Origin: Picochlorum sp. 'celeri'
Lineage: Eukaryota; Chlorophyta; Trebouxiophyceae
NCBI GenBank assembly: GCA_010909725.1
Contig: JAACMV010000010.1
Coordinates: forward strand, 659,501 to 723,500
Direction of reading: 5' to 3'
DNA length: 64,000 nucleotides
Shown here: piece by piece, positions 32,962 to 44,768 of the stretch
Layout: every line of letters starts with the position of its first letter
How positions within the stretch are numbered: position 1 is the stretch's first letter
Translations under genes and position numbers: made by a program
Notes under the pieces: generated by a model
What the model saw: only the letters and a program-made list of their open reading frames with translations
Told to the model about the DNA's origin: nothing
Databases searched by the model: none

Positions 32962-33262
32962 CTACAATCCTACTTTTATCGATTCATTTGTCCTCTTCTA
33001 GTGATAATAAAATGCGATACTCGTCTTCAGCGTCGTTGTCAAGCATCCACAGGGCTGTCTTTTCTTGTTGTCATCGGGAAAATGCTCCCCGACTCTGTCC
33101 GTCTTTGGCGAATCCTACTACGATGAATCTATGGCTATCCTACTTGGTAGTAAAGAATGTTTACAAATGAAATACCATCGAGGCAGCCCTGTGGATGGTT
33201 CAAAACGACGCTCTGAGGGTGTTGCCCTCCTCCAATGCTCATGGTCCAAAGTTGGCCTTGAT

Positions 33263-34372
33263 TTCTCTTCTTTGCTGGCCTTTTTGATCATTATACAAGG
33301 GATACAATAGAAGAAAATAACGCCAACGGAGTGTCGATTTGGTGGCTCTGTCGCCAAAACGCATTCATCGTCGATGCGCATCGATTCATGTCTCTTGTTC
33401 TCTCTCGATGCTCAAATTTTGATGGATGGGTGATTGCCAATCCATTTTAGATATACTGATGTAGAATCAGGATGGAAAAGACAAGGGAAAAGGAGAGGTT
33501 TTTGTTGTTTTGGTTTTTTTGCTGCTGCTGCTATTTTGGCCTGCTCCAAGATGGTTGGTCATCATCCTCAATGAACACAAAGATGAAGATCTTGATTCTA
33601 CTGGATCTTCTTCTTCTCTATTGTCCATCACCATACGAGGAAGGATGTCAACGAGGTTTGACTCTCTCTCTCTCTTAAAGAAAGAGTTCTAGAGAGAAAG
33701 CTCATGGATGGATGCGTCGTCAGCTGACAATGGTATGCTGCAGCATACAATTGTGCCGCGTCCCCCCCCGGAAAAGATGTTGCCTTGGTCGCAGTTCTCA
33801 CCATTGCCTGCTGGGGTAATGTTCCACTGTTTCTCAGGGCGATGTCTCCTCTTTGCTGCTGAGATTGTTGTGGAGAGAGGCTTTGTCATTCAGCCATCTC
33901 TGTAGACCATATTATGTAGAAACATCTCGTCATCACATTGGTGGCTCCCATGAGATTTAATCTTAAAGAGTCATCATAATATAATGAAGAATACCTTGCG
34001 TGCATACATCCTGCAAAGAGCATCATCCATACTCCTCTGACAATTTATGACCTACTTTTGATGATACCTTGAATCCCATCCCGGCTACTGACACCATGTG
34101 AATGCATGTATTGTTACACAAACGAGTAAGGCTATATAAACGTCGAATACATGGATTGGATTCTTCCTCAGAATGATGTGGACATCAAATATCTACTTGT
34201 GAGTTTTGCTCCAAACTGGTTCCTGTTTCCAATGCCATAGGAACAGTCTGTGAAACAAGATAGGATGGTGTAAACATATATGAAGTTTTGTGTGGTTCTG
34301 TCTTTCGTTCAATCATGGTATTCTCTTCACTACAGCTATTGGTAGCACAGTGCTGTCGTGGTACGATTTGCT
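33263..34372. other. Intergenic, no gene seen
   Basis: Contains simple-sequence stretches (CT-rich near 33660-33700, TTTTTGCTGCTGCTGC near 33517) and no supported coding frame. This is unique sequence between the two duplication copies. Confidence 0.4.
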
Positions 34373-35604
34373 TTAAAATCCGATGTCACTGTCCATGTCA
34401 AACAGTCTTCTTCTGTTAAGTCTTCTAGCGGGTGGAGGGTTTGGTGAGTATCCTGGAGGAGGTGGTGGAACATTGTCGGAAGTCTCAATGCTATCAACTG
34501 TCACAGTAGTTGGCTGAGAAAGCCCCTGGACGAGCGTTTCTTGGACAAATGGACCAGCAGCAATCAGACCCTCGTCAAGCAGGGAAGCTCCTTCTGGCGT
34601 GGTGTAGTCATTGCGGACGGTTGGAATGGCAGAACCAGATTCGACCTTTTCAACGACGCATGTTCCACCAGGTGAAATAGTGTTCAAGTTGATGCACAAT
34701 TGTTCCCTGTCAGCGGCGGTGAATGCAGCAGCATTGGCAAATCCGTCAAATGTAAATGTTGCGCGAACTGAGTAAATCTCTTGATCTGAAGCCTTCTTGC
34801 AAATGTTGAGCTTTCCAGTGGGCCTGTAGAATGCTTCCACAAAGCAAGAGTATGCCGCATCTGGATCCAAACCTTCTACAGTGGCCTCAATCTCAGCCTT
34901 TTTCAGAGGCAATTCTCCGTCAGCAGAAACACCTTGTGCTGGTGCGTCGCAATCACCGTCTCCAGCAACACATTGACGACAAACTGGGTCTTTGGAAGAT
35001 TTGGTCCCGTGATGAATCCAACCGTGATGGCATCACCTGTACAATAAGAATATGAATTGGCAGAGTCAGTCAGAATGCCATGTTGATTTGCATGTTTCCA
35101 TCAAAAAGACTTAAAGCTTGCTTGCATTAATATGCAACGTACCGGTACGATCCACAATAATTGGGTCTCTGATAGCTGTCAAGAGGCGTTCCTCAGTTTG
35201 GTTTGCAGCTAATGCCACATCTGCACAATATTGCACACTCTCAGTTTCTGTGTGATATTACCTGCGCTCGTGTGGCTCGTGCGGCTCTACGACGACCCAT
35301 AAATTCAAAAATATTCAACAGTTGAAAATCCGTATAGCAATTGATCGCGTCTCTCCCCTGAATGGTCATTGAGTGGCCAAAGGTAGGCAGCTGCCGCGGG
35401 GTATCTTGGCGCTGACACATTGTAGCTTCCGGTAATTTGACCCGCGCAGTGACGTGGCTCCACCGCATCCGGATGAGCAGAATTATTGTATTTAAAATAC
35501 CAGCAAATACTCGTAAACCCCAATCGCATACCTGGATCCTGGGCCCTTGCCATGGAGGCGAGCAACGCCGCACACACGACGAAAACTGACCACTTCATGC
35601 TCAT
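34373..35604 (-). CDS. Secreted FN3-like protein, paralog 1 (one-base frameshift)
   Basis: Three exons by comparison with paralog 2: 35532..35604 (signal peptide MSMKWSVFVVCAALLASMARA), 35143..35220 and 34373..35036. The order is signal peptide, a short linker, an FN3-like beta-sandwich (DAITVGF...GPNLPKTQFVV, later ATVEGLDPDAAYSCFVEAF), then a second small domain (VRATFTFDGFANA...REQLCINLNTISPGGTC), a proline-rich stretch and the tail RRLNRRRLFDMDSDIGF. A base is missing near 34972-34974 (ATT where paralog 2 has ATTT), which breaks the frame in exon 3. With that base the length would match paralog 2. It could be a pseudogene or a sequencing slip. Probably an extracellular or cell-surface protein; function unknown. 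Confidence 0.6.
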
Positions 35605-36794
35605 TGATGAATGATTTTTCGAATACCTTCAAAAACGATCGCTAGGTGTATGTATGATTTTACTTGTACAAGAAGATCTGTGTCCGCAGCGTGTAACGCT
35701 GCGGACACTTATCAAGGCAGAGTGCGATGAAGAACCTACCTCGGATCAGAAAGCGCGCCCAACTTAGCTTGATATCAATGATATGATATCGATATCAGAG
35801 AATGTTGATCCTCGGATCCAAATGTGTTAAAATTGGCATGATCGTAAATAAATGCATGTTCATGTACCATGTAGGTATTATATTTTAATTCTTCCTACAT
35901 GGCTAACATATATCTTGGATGGACAGAGCTGGTTGAAGTCGAGGAGTTCATTTATTCTGCAGCCTACATGCCCGGTGGTGATGCATAGTGAGAAATGAGC
36001 ACAGTATTGTGGATTAATCCTCCAATGGGATTGAGGGGCTCGATTCCCTTGAAAGAGCCTTTACTCATCCTCACCACCATCACCTCCTTAAGGCCAAGGT
36101 GTTATAATTGATTGATTTGCAAACAATTGACTTGAACCATTCGTTCTCAGTGATGGAAGGGAAGAAGTGGAATCCTATGAAGAGACTTTCACTGCAGGGG
36201 AATTTGCAATCACACTGAAGTTCGCGTATTTCACCAATCAATGGGATCGCAATATTGTAGTCAAGTGCATTAGATGACGATCTGACAAATTGGTACATCT
36301 GGTCATTGCGCAATGGGAGATCTGGCTGGCTCTGGAAAAGTTTCATCATTTCGTGCAAATCATTTTGCCCTCTGTATACTGTAAACAGATTCCATCTAAT
36401 GTAGTGTCTGGATCTCGAAAGACATGTGTATGCTCTGGCTTTCTTTCTTTAACGTTGACGAAAACTTGAATCAATCATGGCTGTCATTTTTTTAAACCAC
36501 CTTGCGACGTCAAGGTGTATCATGACGTCAAGGTTTAGTGCAGACGTGATCGTGGAAAGGAAGTACATGGACTTTTTTACATTCTTTCTCAAAATGATAT
36601 CAACATTGAAAACATGGTAAGAAATTTGGCATAAAGCGATTTCTGTTTTGGATGCGATAGCGACAGTCCAAGAAACTAAACTCCACAGGTTGGTGGAAAC
36701 ATGTATGGACCTTTATGAATTTATTTTCAATCGTGGGTTTTCGCTCAATTGAGACTCCTGTTTTTTTTTGTCATGTTATTGTGAATGGACTCTT
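35605..36794. other. Intergenic between the two secreted paralogs
   Basis: Contains the open frame at 36080-36358 described separately, and otherwise nothing recognised. Upstream of paralog 1 lies a repetitive AT-rich word (GATATCAATGATATGATATCGATATC, within 35770-35796). Confidence 0.4.
36080..36358 (-). CDS. Uncharacterised open frame, possibly an exon
   Basis: 92 codons from ATG at 36358; the frame stays open about 26 codons further upstream with sensible residues (HYIRWNLFTVYRGQNDLHE). Composition looks protein-like, with CDCKFPC and an aromatic-rich stretch FIGFHFFPSITENEWF. I recognise no family and see no partner exon, so it may be a fragment of a degraded gene. Confidence 0.25.
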   Translation of the reverse strand: MHEMMKLFQSQPDLPLRNDQMYQFVRSSSNALDYNIAIPLIGEIRELQCDCKFPCSESLFIGFHFFPSITENEWFKSIVCKSINYNTLALRR

Positions 36795-38054
36795 CTACAG
36801 TCCAACATCACTACCAATGTCAAACAGTCTCCTTCTGTTGAGCCTTCTAGCGGTTCCAGAATCTGGTGCGTATGGTGGTGGTAGATTTCCCGAGTTTTCG
36901 ATGTCACTGACCACAACACCGGACTCTTGAGACAAACCCTCCACAATGGTCTCTTGAGTATCTGGATCTGTATTTGCACCTGCCAGAGTATTCTGATACT
37001 CAATGGCATCATCAGTGTTGGAGAAGGTGCTTTCAGTAGTTGGAATGGCAGAACCTGACTCAACCTTGAGAATTTCACACGTGTCACTTGGTGCAATTGT
37101 GTTCAAGTTGATGCAGAGCTGCTCCCTGTCAGCTGCCGTGAATTCATCAGCATTCTCAAATCCATCGAATGTGAATGTTGCACGAACCGAGAATCTATCA
37201 TCGGCTCTCTTACAAATGGAGAACTTTCCAGTAGGCTTGAAGAAAGCTTCCACAAAGCAAGAGTACTGTGCGTCTGGATCCAACCCTTCGACAGTGGCCT
37301 CAATCTCAGACGGTTTGAAAGGCAAGAAGCCTTTTTCAGATATACCTTGTGCAGGTGCATCACAGCCTCCGTCTCCAGCGACACATTTAACAACAAATTG
37401 GGTCTTTGGAAGGTTTGGCCCTGTGAAAAATCCAACAGTGATGGCATCCCCTGAAACAACAACAATAACAGCAGGAACATTCAGAATGGCACAAGGAATT
37501 TCTGTCACCCTCGAAAGGCATGAAACATGCAATGATATAAAGCGTACCATCGCGCCTCAAAACTTTCGGGTCTCTGATAGCTGTCAAGAGACGATCCTCA
37601 GTTTGATTTGCAATTGCTGCCACAGCTATGCCTGCACAGTACAGCACACCCTCACTTTATCTGCGTTATTATGAGCCTTGATGACATGGCATCAGCACGG
37701 CGAAGACAATTATATATGTATTAATCATATAATGAATGAAATCGAAAATTGTAATCGCAATCGATCACCGCAGGTGCACTCGCTCTGCTTCCATTAGGAT
37801 GCCATCGAGGTGGATACCAACGCTCATATGGAAGCTTCCCGTCGACCCGCAAATGACGAGGCATTGTAGTGTTTTGTGATGTGACCCTAGCGCTCAGACA
37901 AGCATGTTTGCGGCGATGATAACTTTGCTTTTGCATATGTCGTGGTATTGAGCACAATACTAGCAAACCCGACTTGCGCACCTCGATCCTGAGCCCTTGC
38001 CACGGAGGCGAGCAACGCCGCACACACGACGAAAACTGGCCACTTCTTGCTCAT
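36795..38054 (-). CDS. Secreted FN3-like protein, paralog 2 (intact)
   Basis: Exons 37982..38054, 37548..37631 and 36795..37450 join in frame (donors GTGCGC and GTACGC; acceptors GTGCAG and TTTCAG) to give 270 residues. It has a signal peptide (MSKKWPVFVVCAALLASVARA), a linker DRLLTAIRDPKVL, an FN3-like domain with GDAITVGFFTGPNLPKTQF and ATVEGLDPDAQYSCFVEAFF plus four cysteines, then a second compact domain (FTFDGFENADEF...CINLNTIAPSDTC, VESGSAI). The acidic region ends in the strongly basic tail RRLNRRRLFDIGSDVGL. Paralog 1 upstream shares the layout and the tail. Likely secreted or attached to the cell covering; the FN3 call rests on strand-pattern recognition, and the function is unknown. 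Confidence 0.7.
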
Positions 38055-38607
38055 GACCGATTTACTTTGAAAACTATCAATCAGAAAAGATTTCTGTATG
38101 ACTTATCCACTTTTACAAGAAAGTCTAATTTCTCAAAATACATGTTTCCTGCTGGTGAGGTAGATGTCTATCAAGAATATTCTGTGTCCCATTAAAGGAG
38201 CATACGATCCGGGCCCAGCGCATCTGCACAAACTGCAGTCGGGAGCATACGATCCGGGCCCGGGCCCGGGTACCCGGGTACCCGGTCGAGACCAAAAAAA
38301 GGAGCTCCTGGCTAAGCCACCATGGATACGTATCCAGAAAGTTGATCTGGCTCAGCAATATAGTGCCACATTATAATTACCTGTATGCAGGCATATACAG
38401 AAAAAAAGGGAACAGCAAACAGCTTTTGCAAAAAACTGTACCGGTATTTTTAGATTTAAGTGACCAAGGGGTTCAACGCAAAAATTGATTCAAAAAAGAG
38501 TAACATTGGAGCATGTGCCTACGGGCTAGTCCAATATATACCGAGATCTTTGAGAGCAATGTAATTCAATGGCAAGCCGTCATTTCTAGAAAGTATTGAC
38601 TATTGGG
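38055..38607. other. Intergenic with a GC-rich repeat
   Basis: Holds two direct copies of GGAGCATACGATCCGGGCCC (from about 38195 and 38240). The second runs into alternating CCCGGG/GGTACC palindromic sequence ending near 38287. No gene. Confidence 0.55.
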
Positions 38608-39359
38608 TATAAAGAGCTCCAGCTTCAAACTCCTGAAAAAAATCCTGTCCCTTTTTGCCAACAAGGAATTCTAGCTTCACGAGCAGTGGGGACCAATTGT
38701 CTGGAGTGCCACTCAATTTGACATGAAATTATGGACAATGGTAGCCAGGCTGTAGGAGATGAAAAAACGAAGCACACAGTACAGCGACTGACGCTCACAA
38801 GATAAAGAAAAAAGGGCTGCACATTGTCAATCATTAAGTGCGCTTGCCACAAGGAATGACCCAAAACAACCGAAATCGCACCCAGGTAATAATACCCACT
38901 CTTTCAAAGCAACGGTTTGAGTATTTGAAAGACATATTGAGATGTCCGTCAAGAGATGATCGTGCTTAGGACAACATGCCATGGCGTTTTGGCCAAGCTT
39001 TGGTGACAACAGCCCAGCGTCTGCATGCGTGTCCAGCATGATGGCACTCCTTGATCTCCACACTCGCTCTAAAAAGGCGCAACGTTCTCAAACAGTAGCA
39101 AAATCAAAATGAGCAAACAGCAGAAATGTCCATTCACGGTTTTGGATATATCAGGAGGTTTCGCGACACTATCCATATACGTGCACGCTTTCTTTGGAGG
39201 CTATAATGCATATTGGCCGCAATTTACCCCGGCGGGATGCTCCCCGCGACAGGACCTATATATATACATATACGACAGCCTATATATATGTATATGGCTA
39301 ATTTCCGCGCGATAGAATGTAATTCAGAACACCCTTATTATTCATCCATGCACTCGTGT

Positions 39360-39766
39360 TTAGGTGCAAGCGATCCATTGTGATTCAAAATAGTGGGAAT
39401 TCTTCGAACATGCCATGTTTAGCACTATCATGTAGCATCCAAATAAAAACTTTTGAGAGAATTGGCGCCGGTGTTTAGAGCCTGTCCTTGTCCCACTCAC
39501 TATTGAAAGCGATGGGAGGATCCGATTTGGGACAACGAAGAAAAGAATCACTGGCACTTTGACCCCGGCAAAAAAGACGGTGGTTAAGACTTCTTCGTCC
39601 CAAAGTTTAGGGCATGGGCGTGCATGAGGCTCATTCCATTCCCATCTCCTTGAAAATTGCCATTCTCGCCCCATTGATACACTGGAAATGGAGTATATCC
39701 GCCGAGAGAGAGGCAAAGGCTGCGACGAGTCATGAATACATTTCTATATTTGAACGACATTTGCAC
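39360..39766 (-). pseudogene. Second copy of the small membrane-protein ORF, frame broken
   Basis: The upstream part (SLGGYTPFPVYQWGENGNFQ, in 39584-39766) and the downstream part (VLTTVFFAGVKVPVILFFVV, in 39360-39600) are in different frames, whereas in copy 1 (28788-29144) they are one frame. If the ORF is a real gene, this copy is broken. Confidence 0.3.
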
Positions 39767-40146
39767 AACAGAAAAAATTATGGCTCATCTAAGCGATGGC
39801 CAATAGCGCCAAGTATTCGACCCCGGCATGTTTCCCAGCTAGATTGCGGTCCACGCGTTTTCTCAGCGGACAAGGCTGACGCGCTAAATGTGAGCTTGTA
39901 CACATTTAGCGCAACATCAAAGCCAGATGCTTAAGAAGAAACATTTTGTTTCGCTTTATATAACCCGCGGTTCCCGTCCATTTGTGCCGAATCTGAAATT
40001 GGGTTGGTAGCTGAGAGGACAAATGGATTTTTTTTGCCTGAAAGATAATGTCAGCTCGTAATCTCGTAAATTCAGGGAATACAACGTTACAAACATACAA
40101 AGGAATCCAATTAAAACGGCATTCTCATAATATTCATTCCATACTA

Positions 40147-43094
40147 TTACTCCCACGCATCAATCTCATCACGAGCAGAGGGCAGGGACGATAACTTGAC
40201 GTCGTCAGACATGTCCATTAGCCCACTCTTTTCGAGATCCTCCGAACTGTTCTCAACACTCATGATATCCTCAAGATCCATGCTGCTGAGAATATACTGA
40301 GGAGTAACACTATTCTCGTTCTTATACGTCGCAGAGGCCACTTCGAACAAACCCTGTTTGCCGCCGAGACCTGTTGATTGTGCAACAGAGGAAACATGCT
40401 CCTGCCACTGAGATGTACCAGATGCTGGGCTCGTCTGGGCTAGTTGGTACCCTAATTGCTCTGCCAATTCGTACACCCCTCCCCATTTTTCTATAGCCCT
40501 CGCAATATCGAAGCGATTGGCCCTCACAAAGTCATTCTTCAATGGCAAGACCCCTGGTGGCAAATCGCTACTGAGGATGAACTCGTCAATCTCATGCTTC
40601 ACATTCTCTATGGAATTCCAATATCCCCGCGGCTTTCGTGAGCGACTTTTTGATCCCCATCCCATCCGTTTTGCCACATTGGAAGCACCACCATGTGCAG
40701 ACAGAGCCTTTTCTAAATCTGTGCGATGAGAAGCTCTCAACTCGGACCGTGACGGAATCATCCTGGTATCTGCATAGGTTGCTTCCAATTCATCACGAAG
40801 CACCTCGAAATTTTTAATCATGTCTGCAAACATTCGTACAATATGATTGGCATCCCCATAGGTTGCTATGCGTCAAAAAAGATTTGAAAAAGTCAACAAC
40901 GCGACGTACCTCCAAGTTTGGGCCTCTGCCTTGTTGGCACTATCACTCCGCCATCCTGCTCAATGCGACGTCGTTCTACCTCGTGTTTGATGGCCATCAG
41001 GTTGTTGGGCATATCTTCAAACACCATTCCTTCCAGCAGCGGTTCAATGAAGCCACACATGGATGCCTGGGTTGGTATGATGATCTCAACAGCATATTTC
41101 AACAGTGTCTGGGGACCAGCATAATCCTCCTGGACATCACCTACTACTTCTTGCATCGCCCATTTCCCCTGGAATTTCTCGACATCCCCTGCCACTTGTC
41201 GAAACTGGACTTCGCTGCACACACAGACAGAGAGATACATGTTGTTGATTAACTCCACTCCTAGTATCATCATCATCATCATCATCATGATTATCATGTG
41301 TATCGACATAAGATCCATCGTAGTAGTAACTCACCTGAATGGCTTTTCAACCAGGTCCATAACAGATTCGGCATGAAGGCACATGTAAAACATATTCTTG
41401 TATCCAACCTGCCTCACTCGCACCACATTTTCAGGCGCTGCTCTGGGAAGTCTGATTCGCTCACTAGAAGCCAGGTTGGGAATGAACTCTGCAAGCCTAT
41501 TGTAGTCTGTGAGGACATCCCATACAAGCGAGCGAGGTGCATTGATCCTAATTGCTGCAATGGACCTCCGATGCAAATAATCCAGGCCATCAAGCCTCCT
41601 CAAATGAATTTCAATATCGTCATTATTGTCCTCTGGTGACGAGTTTTTTCTGGGGTCGCCTGAATCAACCCCAGAAAACATCAAGGCTTTATTATTGTCA
41701 CCTGCTGCTAGAAAAGCGCTCCTTGTACAATCCCCTCTTGGCATGGACATGGTCACACCATTGCTATCATCATCATCATCTCTTCCCAGAACATCTCTCC
41801 CGGAAGAAGTCTTCTTTTTCTGCTCCAATTCATCATTGAGAGCTTCTTTCACAGACACATTTTCCGGAGCTCCTGAAGGTGGCAAAGGCACCCATGCAGT
41901 TCCCAAATAGGCAGACTTGGCTGCATCCATCACTGCCAAGCGATTCTGTCTTTCTGCTGTGATTGGCGCCGATGCTGCATAAGGGGATCCTCGGGGCCAA
42001 AATGGACCTTTCGAAGGCAATCGCGCCTCATCATCATCATCTTGCTCATTATTCTCTCTGGAAGCATTCTCTATGGGCTGTGGAATGTCTGGGTTGACCT
42101 CTGTCCCAACCCAAGATGCCAATCCCGATGCTTTCAACCTTGCCTCAGACACAGACTCTGCTCGAGATGCTATGGCTCTAATATTGGATGGAAGCCCAGC
42201 CTTGATGATATATGACGTAATCTGTGAAGGCAAACTGAATCGAGGCTGGATGCAAATGTCATACCTCAGAAATGTCGACATCTGTGCCGAGCTCGCCATG
42301 TTTGACTCGACAATCCACCGTCCATACAATTCTTCGAAATCACCCGAGATCATTCGGAACCGCACCTCCCTTCTCCATGACGATGAATCCACCTCTTCCA
42401 CCTCGAGCTCCGCCTCCGCCTCCAGGCGCCACAGAATGCTCTGACTACACCCAACTTGACGTAGCCGCGTGACTCCAGGCTTGGCAGATGGCAACCTCTC
42501 ACAAACCTCCAAATTCGGAACAAACCCTGGCAGAGCTTCATAATTAGTCAACACACCCCAAACATCCTCCAATTGAGCTTGCACCCTAACCTCTGCCACA
42601 ATACGTTTTGACCCATCCTTCCTCTTGTCATCATCATACATGTGGATCCCAGGTGATGATTGAGGTACATTATTATTATTAGTAGTAGTAGTACGCCCTC
42701 CTACATATGGCAGTATTTTGACATTATCAGAGATCCATAGAAATGAAAAAAGAAAGCCAATCTCTACTGTGGATTGACAATCAATCATTGAGAGATAACT
42801 CGTACCTTGTTGTTGTTGTTCTCCTGCATCATTGACCAGTGCTCCATGGATGATGCATCCTTTCTCCTTCTTCTTCTTCTTCTTCTTCTTCTTCAACACA
42901 TGAGGAAATGATGACGATGATGATGAGAATCGTGCACCATGTACATCGCCATGTGCAACAACAAAGAGACTCTTTTGTGCTATAGAACGCCTTTGCCTCA
43001 AAGAAGAAGAACCTGAAGGCCTCTGTCCTCTACACACTTGATGCTGTAGAAAGGCTGGCACATGCACCGTGAGTATGCTACGCTCCACTGCCAT
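40147..43094 (-). CDS. Plastid-type protein with two SRPBCC domains and C-terminal helical repeats
   Basis: Exons 42806..43094, 41335..42700, 40910..41214 and 40147..40865 join in frame to 892 residues. The leader is basic and Ser-rich, as in a chloroplast transit peptide. Two START/SRPBCC domains (polyketide cyclase/lipid-transport superfamily) follow: VQAQLEDVWGVLTNYEALPGFVPNL in the first, INAPRSLVWDVLTDYNRLAEFIPNL in the second. The C-terminus has two helical repeats (PSRSELRASHRTDLEKALSAHGGASNVAKRMGW; PLKNDFVRANRFDIARAIEKWGG...LAEQLGY) with a GYW linker. Plants have plastid proteins of this architecture (At5g08720-like). The first intron is 105 nt without stops, so it can be read through; the other copy has stops there, supporting splicing. 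Ligand unknown. Confidence 0.8.
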
Positions 43095-43395
43095 CTACAA
43101 TCCTACTTTTATCGATTCATTTGTCCTCTTCTAGTGATAATAAAATGCGATACTCGTCTTCAGCGTCGTTGTCAAGCATCCACAGGGCTGTCTTTTCTTG
43201 TTGTCATCGGGAAAATGCTCCCCGACTCTGTCCGTCTTTGGCGAATCCTACTACGATGAATCTATGGCTATCCTACTTGGTAGTAAAGACTGTTTATAAA
43301 TGAAATACCACTGAGTCAGCCCTGTGGATGGTTCAAAACGACGCTCTGAGGGTGTTGCCCTCCTCCAATGCTCATGGTCCAAAGTTGGCCTTGAT

Positions 43396-43818
43396 GAGAC
43401 ACTGTGCACACACGTGTGTGTGGATCATCACCTGCTGCTAGATAATGACAGCAACTGCTCTCATCAATCAGAGCACACAGGACGCATGCATCCTGCTCTC
43501 CATTGGGTTCGGAGAGCCTTTCTCTCATCATCAAGAAGGAAGAAGGAAGAAGAAGCAAAGCAAGAAGAATGGAATATAACAATAACCATCTTGTGTCCTT
43601 CAAACAGAGGTGTTGATGGGAAGAGAAAGATACGATGGGTTGTCCTGAAATCGATCAAATCATCCCATCATAGTACATCCATGACCGATCATCACAAATG
43701 ATTGGGTTTGGAAAATCCACAGTGATCCAAATCCATTTGGATAGACAAAATCTCGTCTGCCTCGGCAAGGTGCTGTTATTTTCTTCTGTACAACGCTTGG
43801 TCGCATCACCCGTGAAAA
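43396..43818. other. Upstream region of the Lhca gene
   Basis: No gene recognised. Should contain the promoter and 5' UTR of the light-harvesting gene that starts at 43819. No clear TATA box identified. Confidence 0.4.
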
Positions 43819-44703
43819 ATGCAATCAACAGCTTCAATTAGCCGTACATCGGCCTTCGTTGGTCGCTCTAGGGCTCAGGTGCGTGTGATGAACATGGATT
43901 GCGTCGATTGCTTGGACAAGAGTCTTGCACTCTCTCAACAAGCGAAAAGACGACTCATATGGTTTGATTATTAAAAGAATAAAATACTCATAGGATCACG
44001 TGGATACCATGTGCAGGCCAGACGCTCTGCAGTGACTGTGTATGCTGCTGCTCGCCCTCTGTGGCAACCAGGAAGCACACCACCAGCCCATCTCGATGGA
44101 TCTCTTCCAGGAGACTTTGGATTCGATCCTTTGAACCTTGGAGCAAACAAGGCTGCTCTGGACTGGTACCGTAATGCCGAGCTTCAGAACGGACGCTGGG
44201 CCATGGCTGGTGTTGCTGGCATCTTGATTCCAAACATCCTTACCAAGGCTGGCGTGTTGGATGTTCCAGACTGGTTTGTGGCTGGAAAGATTGCCCAGGA
44301 GAACTCTGCAATTCCATTCTCTTCTCTGCTCATGGTTCAGCTCTTCCTTCACAACTTTGTTGAGATCAAGCGTTGGGAGGACATGAAGAACCCAGGAAGC
44401 CAGGCAGAGCCAGGATCATTCCTCGGATTCGAGTCTGCTTTCAAGGGAACTGGAGTTTCTGGATATCCAGGAGGTCCATTCGATCCTCTCGGCCTTGCAT
44501 CTGGATCCAAAGAGAGCGTTGATGACCTCAAACTGAAGGAGATTAAGAATGGTCGCCTTGCCATGGTGGCCTTCCTTGGATTCGTTGCACAGCAGGCTGC
44601 CACAGGAAAGGGACCAGTCGACAACTTGTTGGATCATATCGCCTCTCCATGGGCAGTGAACTTTTGCACAAACGGAGTCTCCCTTCCAGTGAGCATTTTC
44701 TAA
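43819..44703 (+). CDS. Photosystem I light-harvesting chlorophyll a/b-binding protein (Lhca type)
   Basis: Exon 1 at 43819..43878 encodes the start of the transit peptide (MQSTASISRTSAFVGRSRAQ). A 138-nt intron (GTGCGT...GTGCAG) precedes exon 2 at 44017..44703, for 248 residues in all. The mature protein has the three-helix LHC fold: first helix with the chlorophyll-binding AELQNGRWAMAGVAGIL, third helix with LKEIKNGRLAMVAFLGF, plus the N-terminal PGDFGFDPLNLG and the LHCI-type VEIKRWEDMKNPGS. It binds chlorophylls and carotenoids as a photosystem I antenna in the thylakoid. A single transit peptide with no signal peptide indicates a primary plastid. TGTAA at 44759-44763 may be a polyadenylation signal of the green-algal type. 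Assignment to one Lhca number is not attempted. Confidence 0.9.
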
Positions 44704-44768
44704 GTTAGAAAGCACTGTTATACACTGTGCTTGCATAAAGAATACACTTTTAGACGAATGTAAAGCGT

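Larger units (their letters stand above)
28086..33262. repeat. Segmental duplication, copy 1
   Basis: Homologous to 38608-43395 in the same orientation. Homology begins at the shared word AGAGCTCCAGCTTCAAA and ends at AAAGTTGGCCTTGAT. The copies differ by scattered substitutions and many small indels. Coding parts are far more alike than the 28.1-29.9/38.6-40.1 kb stretch. Confidence 0.85.
38608..43395. repeat. Segmental duplication, copy 2
   Basis: Partner of 28086-33262. It carries the intact SRPBCC gene and a frame-broken version of the small membrane-protein ORF. The 3' limit is the shared AAAGTTGGCCTTGAT at 43381-43395. Confidence 0.85.

Noticed and set aside
37003..37674. 223-codon plus-strand ORF
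   Set aside because: Antisense shadow of the secreted paralog 2 exons; no features, and it crosses that gene's introns.
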